In this document: one piece after another, positions 32,081 through 36,175 of the stretch
Position numbering within the stretch: position 1 is the first letter of the stretch
Layout of the letters: each line of letters starts with the position of its first letter
NCBI GenBank assembly: GCA_003165465.1
Contig: PLUM01000049.1
Span: 71,164 to 107,338 of the forward strand
Reading direction: 5' to 3'
DNA from: Acidobacteriota bacterium
GTDB lineage: Bacteria > Acidobacteriota > Terriglobia > Acidiferrales > UBA7541
DNA: 36,175 nucleotides
Made by a program: the position numbers and the translations under genes
Notes under the pieces: generated by a model
Seen by the model: the letters and a program-made list of their open reading frames with translations, nothing else
Databases searched by the model: none
Told to the model about the DNA's origin: nothing

Positions 32081-32743
32081 ATGAAGAAAGCAAACTTGCT
32101 AGCCGTCTTGGCCGTCACATTCATGGTTGCGGGCTGTTCGAACCATACGCAGCAAGTCATATCAAGAACCGCGGCACCTACCAGTGCGGGTATGACCTCG
32201 CTTTTCCCATCAGGGCCCACCTCTCAAACTGTATCGGAAGCCCCAGAACAACCAGTGGCTGCTCCCGTCCAGGAGATCACCGAACGTGCGAAACCTTACC
32301 TTCTGCCTGCCATCGCCGCCGCCTTGCATCTCTACAAGAAAGAGTTCTGCCAGGACTCTCAATCTGCCAACTGCGACAAGGATTTTATGCAATCTTTCCA
32401 TTATCGCAAGGTCACTCTGAGCAAGAGCGGTCAGGTGGGTTTTATTGTGGAATTTTCTGGCGTAGCTTTCTGTGGTTCCGCAGGGTGTACCTTGAATGTG
32501 CTGAAACAAACTGGCAACAAATTTGAAGCAACATTTGAAAATGATGAAGTTGGCTCATTGGATTCATTCGAGTTTGCCACGACGACTACAAATGGATTCT
32601 ACGATTTGACGAAACACGGTAGTGACGGTATGGACTACTACTACGCTTGGACAGGTTCGAACTATGAAGATGCGGAGGCACCGCTTTCCTTCGGGCAGGC
32701 TCGAACCGTTGCTGTGGCCTCCAAGTCTGCACAAAAAGAATGA
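32081..32743 (+). CDS. Hypothetical lipoprotein
   Basis: A 220-residue protein with a lipoprotein signal: basic MKK, hydrophobic core, and lipobox VAGC with the acylated Cys at 19. A Thr/Ser/Pro-rich linker follows. The mature domain holds two Cys pairs (FCQDSQSANC and FCGSAGC) that may form disulfides, and an acidic Phe/Tyr-rich C-terminus (GSLDSFEFATTTTNGFYD). I do not recognise the family. ATG at 32081 has AGGA at a good distance; ATG at 32075 is the alternative. Base composition is visibly less GC-rich than in the catabolic genes. Confidence 0.75.
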   Translation: MKKANLLAVLAVTFMVAGCSNHTQQVISRTAAPTSAGMTSLFPSGPTSQTVSEAPEQPVAAPVQEITERAKPYLLPAIAAALHLYKKEFCQDSQSANCDKDFMQSFHYRKVTLSKSGQVGFIVEFSGVAFCGSAGCTLNVLKQTGNKFEATFENDEVGSLDSFEFATTTTNGFYDLTKHGSDGMDYYYAWTGSNYEDAEAPLSFGQARTVAVASKSAQKE

Positions 32744-32974
32744 AAGGATTGCTTCACGGCAAAACCTGTTGGAGTTCGGTTCAGTGGGAATCCCGCCACC
32801 ATTCGCTAACGGTGGTTTTCGCCGCAAACACCGTCTCAATGACTCAAGTATCGGGTCATCGGCAACTAACCGAGTTCCCATTCTGAGATTAGGAATTTTC
32901 CACTTACTGTGGGAATGGTCTGCAATCCTTCCGATGACACAATATCTTCAAGGACGGCTTCCAGGAGCTAACCC

Positions 32975-33505
32975 ATGAAAAATCCATTCCCACGCCGAGC
33001 TGCTGCGGATCCTACGCAATATAATATTGATGCAATCGCGAAGCTGGAGCATGACGCTCTTGATCGCAGGACTGCCACGGAGCGAGTTAGCGACGCAATT
33101 ACAAAACTGGTTGGCAATGTGGGATTCCTACTGGCCCAATTGCTTTTGATCTCCGGATGGATTCTGGTAAATCTCAACGTAATCCCAGGTCTCAAGGCAT
33201 TTGATACATTTCCTTTCGGAGGCCTCGCGCTCGTCGTCTCTTCCGAAAGCGTGTTTTTGACTGTCTTCGTGCTAATCAGTCAGAGTCGAATGGCCCGCCA
33301 GTCCGAACGGCGCTCGCATCTGGATCTTCAAGTCGGCATGCTTTCTGAACAAGAACTGACCGCCATCCTTCAGATGTTGCAGAAACTCTGCCAACACATG
33401 GGCGTGAACGTAGACTCCTCCAAGCAAGAGGTTCAGGCATTTAGTAAGACAACGGACGTGCACAAGCTGGCCAGTGAACTCGAAGACAAACTTCCGGACG
33501 ATTAA
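32975..33505 (+). CDS. DUF1003 membrane protein
   Basis: A 176-residue protein with two membrane helices (about 47-70, GFLLAQLLLISGWILVN, and about 80-103, LALVVSSESVFLTVFVLIS), then SRMARQSERRSHLDLQVG. This is the DUF1003 pattern: two helices, then the Arg/Asp-rich QxxR..DR.. stretch. The role of the family is unknown. AGGAG lies seven bases before the ATG. The C-terminal 40 residues are charged and helical. Confidence 0.85.
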   Translation: MKNPFPRRAAADPTQYNIDAIAKLEHDALDRRTATERVSDAITKLVGNVGFLLAQLLLISGWILVNLNVIPGLKAFDTFPFGGLALVVSSESVFLTVFVLISQSRMARQSERRSHLDLQVGMLSEQELTAILQMLQKLCQHMGVNVDSSKQEVQAFSKTTDVHKLASELEDKLPDD

Positions 33506-33643
33506 CGGACTATAGGCGGGCGGAAGGGCCGCACGATCCCAGATGAAAGCCAGTTACCGATAACCCCGGCGGTCTCAATGGGTCGTTGCAACACTAGCGC
33601 TCACTCTCCTGGGCAGTCTCCAAAGGATTCCAGACCTATCTTG

Positions 33644-34303
33644 TCATTGACCGCGGGCACTGATCAGAACGAATGCGACCTTGCACGGTTGACTCCCCCG
33701 ATTCACCCACGCGTGATTCGTGCCCTGTTGTACCACGACGTCTCCAGCCTTTAGGTGTACTTCTGAATCATCCAGCAGCATGTCAATTTCACCGGATAGA
33801 ATCAGAATATAGTCGAGCGACCTCGTTTGGTGCATCCCCGGATCCCGCGGATGCTCGCGGGCGGATCCCTCCGGCGCAAGGCCCATTGCTCTCATGGTTC
33901 GAAGTTTGGTTTCATAATCGCTGTGGATGTCTTTTTGCGGAGCATACTCGATCACTCGAAAGATCGTTCCGTTCGGAGGCGGCTCCACGCCTACCTTGCG
34001 ATTCCCAGCGTCCGCGTTACTCGAAATGACGGGGGGAGTCGAATCGGTCACCCAGAATACGCTGTTCGTCGTCCCCAATTCCGCGCGGCTTTGAACGTTC
34101 GCGGCCACACCATCGAACTGCACAACCGCCTTGCCGGCCGAGTCTTTCCCTGTAACAACACGACGAATTTGGGAATCCGAAGAGGTCTTATTCGGCTGTT
34201 GTGCTGCTGCTATCCCTGCATTGGCGGCCAGAGTTGCTGCGAGGGCAGTCGTCCCCTTTAGGAAGGTGCGACGATTCACGGATCCTGCATCGGTTCGTGC
34301 CAT
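33644..34303 (-). CDS. Tat-exported cupin-domain protein
   Basis: A 219-residue protein with a twin-arginine signal, NRRTFLKGTTALAATLAANA, cleaved near AAAQ (about 35). The C-terminal part is a single cupin barrel: DYETKLR, PGMHQTRSLDYILILSGEID, LKAGDVVVQQGTNHAWVN. The metal-binding His/Glu pattern is incomplete in motif 1 (H-Q-T-R-S), while the motif 2 His is present (TNHAW). The enzyme activity cannot be told. ATG at 34303 has GGGAG upstream. Confidence 0.82.
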   Translation of the reverse strand: MARTDAGSVNRRTFLKGTTALAATLAANAGIAAAQQPNKTSSDSQIRRVVTGKDSAGKAVVQFDGVAANVQSRAELGTTNSVFWVTDSTPPVISSNADAGNRKVGVEPPPNGTIFRVIEYAPQKDIHSDYETKLRTMRAMGLAPEGSAREHPRDPGMHQTRSLDYILILSGEIDMLLDDSEVHLKAGDVVVQQGTNHAWVNRGSQPCKVAFVLISARGQ

Positions 34304-34358
34304 AGTAATGCTCCCTTCTTTTAATGGAGGTGGTTATCAAAGCCCCCACAAGTAACTT

Positions 34359-35645
34359 CTAAACTGCTATGGACAGCTTCCGGCCCATATGGCCCTTCGT
34401 CTTGTTCTTGTACAGGGCTTTGTCGGCTGCGCCCACCAGGGCTTCGAGTGTTTCTCCGTCCTGCGCAAAAACGGCGACGCCCACGCTTATGGAAAGAGGA
34501 GGCAGCTCCCCGTCTCCCACTACGCGGTCGCAGATACGGCGTGCCACGTCTTGTGCCGCATTCATTCCGGTCTCGGGCAAAATAAGTGCGAACTCGTCTC
34601 CTCCGTACCGCGCGGCCGTGTCGATTGTGCGGGATTTAACGCGAAGCACGTTGGCGACCCGGCAGAGCGCTTTACTGCCTACTAAGTGTCCGTAATTGTC
34701 GTTTATCTTTTTGAGCCCATCGAGGTCAAACAGCAGGAGCGAAAAAGCTCGCCCTGTGCGCTGGGACCGCTGGATCTCACTTTCCAGTGCGTCTACCAGC
34801 CGCCGATAATTGCCCAAGCCAGTCAGAGGATCGCTCGCTGCCAACTGCCGGACGTTTTCGAACAAGTGTATGTTATCGAGAAGCGCGCCCCCCAACAGGA
34901 CCGCGTAACTGCTGAACTGAAGAATTTCCGCGAAGGCAAAGGGCGTATCCAGCCTATGCTCTGACTGACTCGCAGCAAGGCAGCAGGCCACATTCAATCC
35001 CGCTGTAAGGTAGAGGGAACGATCGAACGGAGAAGTGGTGCGCTTCAGCCGGCGATGATATCCAACCGTGGCGATAAGAAAGAGTCCCGCGGGAAACAAG
35101 TTCCCGGGCTGCGGAAAAGCTCCCCCCAGATGAACTACGATGTCGGCAGGTAGTCGTCCGTGGACAATGCTGAGTACCGAAGCCGATAAAACAACGGCGA
35201 CAAGACCCGCAATTATCTCCCGGCCGGGGTGGCGTGCTGTGGGAAGACGCCGCTCAACAGCTAGAGCTGCCACGAGCAACACGGCCAGCAATGTCCGGCC
35301 GATCACCCACGTCATCGGATCTCTCAGGCTGACGTCGGTATCCGCGATGCGGGGGGAAACGAGGCTGGAGCTGACCATGGTGATGCCGACAATGGCGAAA
35401 CCGCAGGCAAGGATGAGTGGAAGACGATCGCGCGTTCCCCGAAACCTCACCAGTGCGGAAACTCCGATAATAAGTGCAAGGAGCCCACTCGTAATCTGGA
35501 GCTGTCCGAAAAGTAAAGGATCAAGGTCTAGCTCGAAACGTCGCAGCGTCCAAGCCAGTGCCAGGGCGCCACTCTCCCCCGTCAGGAACAGCCAAGCCGC
35601 TCCAGGTCTGCTGAGGAAAGTCCACATTCTCTCAGTCCTGCTCAT
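34359..35645 (-). CDS. Membrane diguanylate cyclase
   Basis: A 428-residue protein. The first 260 residues hold about seven membrane helices (a MASE-like sensor), followed by a short linker (LFENVRQLAA) and a GGDEF domain beginning SDPLTGLGNYRRLVDAL. The catalytic motif YGGDEF is intact. RTID five residues before it is an inhibitory I-site (RxxD), so activity and product inhibition are both expected. It makes cyclic di-GMP at the membrane. A GTGA-N6-TCAC site and GATATT hexamer lie upstream (35744-35757, 35721-35716), so it may belong to the same Crp/Fnr regulon. Confidence 0.92.
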   Translation of the reverse strand: MSRTERMWTFLSRPGAAWLFLTGESGALALAWTLRRFELDLDPLLFGQLQITSGLLALIIGVSALVRFRGTRDRLPLILACGFAIVGITMVSSSLVSPRIADTDVSLRDPMTWVIGRTLLAVLLVAALAVERRLPTARHPGREIIAGLVAVVLSASVLSIVHGRLPADIVVHLGGAFPQPGNLFPAGLFLIATVGYHRRLKRTTSPFDRSLYLTAGLNVACCLAASQSEHRLDTPFAFAEILQFSSYAVLLGGALLDNIHLFENVRQLAASDPLTGLGNYRRLVDALESEIQRSQRTGRAFSLLLFDLDGLKKINDNYGHLVGSKALCRVANVLRVKSRTIDTAARYGGDEFALILPETGMNAAQDVARRICDRVVGDGELPPLSISVGVAVFAQDGETLEALVGAADKALYKNKTKGHMGRKLSIAV

Positions 35646-35743
35646 AAACAGCTCCCACGCTCGCTGGGTCCATCTGAGTCGAGATTACGTCCGTGTGCTG
35701 CCCTACGCGAAGTCTAATATCTGAATTTGTTTCCTGTCGAGCA

Positions 35744-35757
35744 GTGATCTGGATCAC
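35744..35757 (-). promoter_or_regulatory. Single CRP-like palindrome upstream of the diguanylate cyclase gene
   Basis: GTGATCTGGATCAC has perfect arms. GATATT on the minus strand (35721-35716) is centred 32 bp towards the gene, as at the tandem sites. No second palindrome lies 22 bp away. Confidence 0.6.
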
Positions 35758-35843
35758 ACGTTTTCTATGCGAAGAAAGATGCTTTTCCGCGCTTAATCTG
35801 GATAAGTCCCGAGAACTTATTGGGACTTGGCATACGACCAAAG

Positions 35844-35857
35844 GTGATGCTAATCAC
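35844..35857 (+). promoter_or_regulatory. Single CRP-like palindrome upstream of the cytochrome gene
   Basis: GTGATGCTAATCAC has perfect arms. GAAAAT (35880-35885) is centred 32 bp downstream, giving a start near 35892 and a 24-base leader to the ATG at 35916. Confidence 0.6.
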
Positions 35858-35915
35858 AGAATCGAGTTCAAGCCTTTAGGAAAATCACTTTGAAAGTTTG
35901 AGAAAGAGGTGGTTT

Positions 35916-36175
35916 ATGCAATACGTGAGGTTGGCAATTCTCGCAGTAAGTATGAGTGTTGGCTTGGTGGTCGCCGCCCAAACGCCCGCTAAGACCGGCC
36001 CCAAGGCCAATATTGCCGCGGGCAAAGAGTTGTTCCTCCAACATTGCTCGGTATGCCACGGTGTGGAAGCAAAGGGTAATGGCTCCATGTATGATCCGGA
36101 ATCAGCCGAACCGGAGAGACGAGTTCCACCCGCCAATTTGACGATATTCAGTGAACAGAACGCAGGGAAGTTTCC
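35916..36175 (+). CDS. c-type cytochrome, N-terminal part
   Basis: Eighty-six codons are visible before the window ends. A signal peptide (residues 1-21, ending VVAA) is followed by AAGKELFLQHCSVCHG, the CxxCH haem site at 44-48, typical of a class I periplasmic cytochrome or a cytochrome-containing dehydrogenase subunit. The RVPPANLT segment that follows is usual in such domains. ATG at 35916 has AGAGGT six bases upstream. The function beyond electron transfer cannot be told from the fragment. Confidence 0.85.
   Translation, partial: MQYVRLAILAVSMSVGLVVAAQTPAKTGPKANIAAGKELFLQHCSVCHGVEAKGNGSMYDPESAEPERRVPPANLTIFSEQNAGKF

Overview
The window is GC-rich bacterial chromosome. It most resembles an acidobacterium (Acidobacteriota, soil type). 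The reasons are a secreted protein with a carboxypeptidase-regulatory-like domain, DUF6152 and Tat-exported proteins, and above all many short palindromic intergenic repeats of several families (GGCACAGGCTTCAGCC, TCATTCCGAGCGAAGCGAGG, GTAGGGGCACGGCA and others). I cannot confirm the lineage without a search. No tRNA, rRNA, CRISPR array or intact transposase is visible.

Layout. 1-1281: N-terminus of alaS leaving the left edge, then a small zinc-ribbon protein coupled to a DUF2582 winged-helix protein. 1725-3882: a secreted acidic/basic RcnB/CigR-like protein, then a pair made of a carboxypeptidase-regulatory plus four-helix His-rich membrane protein and a YceI protein, recalling yceJ-yceI of E. 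coli. 4102-15758: a gene set for CoA-thioester catabolism of an aromatic or alicyclic acid. It holds a PaaH-like 3-hydroxyacyl-CoA dehydrogenase, the two iron-sulfur/FAD subunits of a 4-hydroxybenzoyl-CoA-reductase-like enzyme without its molybdenum subunit, two SDRs (one BadH-like), an acyl-CoA dehydrogenase, two crotonases, and an aryl-CoA ligase fused to a further crotonase. No ring-opening or ring-dearomatising enzyme is present in the window. 16095-20942: a secreted hypothetical protein, lactate permease, a catalytically dead IS481-type integrase-core protein, and a tandem universal stress protein. 20958-26245: a TPCP-type heavy-metal P-type ATPase and a three-part acyl-CoA synthetase/acetyltransferase (Pat-like). 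26507-28208: a divergent pair of small Cys-rich proteins and a Crp/Fnr regulator. 28536-36175: Tat-exported MmgE/PrpD protein, DUF6152, dienelactone hydrolase, lipoprotein, DUF1003, Tat cupin, diguanylate cyclase and a truncated c-type cytochrome. This last part has almost none of the dispersed repeats and reads less GC-rich.

The strongest unifying signal is regulatory. Four intergenic regions each carry two palindromes of the form GTGA-N6-TCAC with centres exactly 22 bp apart: upstream of the reductase genes (6118-6154), the ligase fusion (14670-14706), the universal stress protein (19967-20003), and between the Crp/Fnr gene and the divergent Cys-rich genes (27326-27362). Single copies lie upstream of the PaaH-like gene, the diguanylate cyclase and the cytochrome. 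A -10-like hexamer lies 32 bp from the gene-proximal palindrome centre in nearly every case, as at a class II CRP promoter. The Crp/Fnr protein encoded here has a CRP-type recognition helix (SRETVTR) behind an FNR-like N-terminal cysteine cluster. The inferred system is an autoregulated, probably redox- or oxygen-sensing regulon joining aryl-CoA catabolism, stress protein, metal export and two small Cys-rich proteins of unknown role.
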